The notes below the pieces were generated by a model. That model worked only from the letters and a program-made list of their open reading frames with translations, did no database searches and was not told the DNA's origin. 64,000 nucleotides of DNA from JASGTU01 sp963821815 (lineage in GTDB: Bacteria; Chloroflexota; Anaerolineae; Caldilineales; Caldilineaceae). The translations under genes were made by a program, and so were the position numbers. The DNA is taken from NCBI GenBank assembly GCA_963821815.1, contig CAWGFG010000006.1:2914001-2978000 (forward strand), in the 5' to 3' direction. The stretch's first letter is position 1; each line of letters opens with the position of its first letter. Of this stretch, positions 63,555-64,000 are shown one piece after another.

Positions 63555-64000
63555 TTGCAATGAAGTTTGGCGGCACATCTGTAGGTGATGTCGACGCATT
63601 TGAGGCTGTTATAGACATCGTAGCCAAAGCAGCGACGAGGGAGAAGGAAGCAGGTCGTCCAGGGGTTGTTGTCGTAACGAGCGCGATGTCAGGCGTCACG
63701 AACCTGCTGATCGAGGCCGCAAAGCGAGCCGCCGACGGCGACGTCAAGTACTGTCATGAAGTTGCGGATACGCTGCGTGTCAAGCATCAGTTCGTGGCGA
63801 GCCGTTTCATTGAGGACGGCACTGCGCGGGCAGTCCTCGGTCGTGAAATCGACGAACGCCTCGGTTCGTTCACGCGCCTGTGCGAAAGCATCAATGTACT
63901 CGGCGAGCTCACGCAGCGCGGCTTGGATCTGGTCAGCGGTCTGGGTGAGCGGCTGAACGCACCGGTGCTCGCCGCTGTGCTCACTGCCTCTCGCGTACCT
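63551..64000 (+). CDS. lysC: Aspartate kinase, N-terminal part (3' end outside window)
   Basis: The visible 150 residues start MIAMKFGGTSVGDVDAFEAV, with the KFGGTS nucleotide/aspartate signature, and continue with VVVVTSAMSGVTNLLIEAAK and SINVLGELTQRGLDLVSGLG, GERLNAPVLAAVL. This is the amino acid kinase domain of aspartokinase, which phosphorylates aspartate to start lysine, threonine and methionine synthesis. The gene runs off the right edge, so the ACT regulatory domains and any fusion to homoserine dehydrogenase cannot be seen. Only a weak GAGGCGGGG lies before the ATG; translation probably depends on the leader ORFs. The SAM-I riboswitch upstream links it to methionine/SAM supply. Gene symbol is by function; thrA or metL type cannot be excluded. 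Confidence 0.9.
   Translation, partial: MIAMKFGGTSVGDVDAFEAVIDIVAKAATREKEAGRPGVVVVTSAMSGVTNLLIEAAKRAADGDVKYCHEVADTLRVKHQFVASRFIEDGTARAVLGREIDERLGSFTRLCESINVLGELTQRGLDLVSGLGERLNAPVLAAVLTASRVP

Overview
The window reads like a chromosomal segment of a Chloroflexota bacterium, probably of the Anaerolineae/Caldilineae type. This is inferred from gene content, not from a marker gene. The pointers are many family-39 membrane glycosyltransferases ending in a beta-rich periplasmic module, an R3H/AAA ATPase, a DarA-like PII protein, an FmdB zinc ribbon, ScpB and AmaP, and an SPFH / zinc-ribbon / DUF2207 cluster. The DNA is moderately GC rich and densely packed, with many ATGA or longer start/stop overlaps.

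Layout. 1-5.7 kb: housekeeping genes (R3H ATPase cut by the window edge, tmk, LysE-type exporter, PII-like protein, FmdB protein, gmk, rhomboid protease), with a 28-bp tandem repeat in a convergent gap. 5.8-13.6 kb: malQ followed by an overlapping chain of GT39, GT2, an FrhB-methyltransferase fusion and a flippase-like membrane protein. 13.6-15.3 kb: a SulP anion transporter on the opposite strand. 15.5-30.2 kb: six GT39-type membrane proteins, including four closely related paralogues of about 850 residues in tandem, one broken by a single-base frameshift. 30.3-32.4 kb: an MGDG-synthase-like glycosyltransferase and a GH5-like glycoside hydrolase. 32.5-34.8 kb: msrPQ and a DUF2231 membrane protein. 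34.9-43.6 kb (minus strand): a large Thr/Pro-rich membrane-anchored protein, an S49 peptidase, and an envelope cluster (SPFH-HTH fusion, coiled-coil protein, winged-helix/zinc-ribbon protein, DUF2207 protein). 44-53.3 kb (minus strand): scpB, AmaP, YfhO-type protein, GT39, GT2, an ANTAR response regulator and a PdtaS-type histidine kinase. 54-59.7 kb: a peptide-type ABC transporter with a CRP-like palindrome upstream and a strong hairpin after the binding-protein gene. 59.9-61.4 kb: a flavin disulfide oxidoreductase. 61.5-63.2 kb: tRNA-Pro(GGG), a small winged-helix gene and a truncated ISAs1-type transposase fused to what looks like the tail of a phage tape-measure gene. 63.2-64 kb: a SAM-I riboswitch and the start of aspartate kinase.

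The most striking element is at the right edge. The SAM riboswitch carries a complete, legible switch: an 8-base P1 strand is duplicated inside a hairpin that hides the only strong Shine-Dalgarno sequence. After that Shine-Dalgarno come an AUG-stop mini-ORF and two 19-20 residue leader ORFs, chained by TAATG/ATGA overlaps into the aspartate kinase start. This suggests a SAM-controlled translational relay.

Much of the rest of the window serves the cell surface: polyprenyl-phosphate sugar synthesis (GT2 proteins), membrane glycosyl transfer (GT39 and YfhO proteins), flippase-like proteins, glycolipid synthesis (GT28-like) and envelope quality control (rhomboid, S49 peptidase, SPFH cluster, MsrPQ). 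Functions come from recognised motifs and family resemblance; no database search was available.
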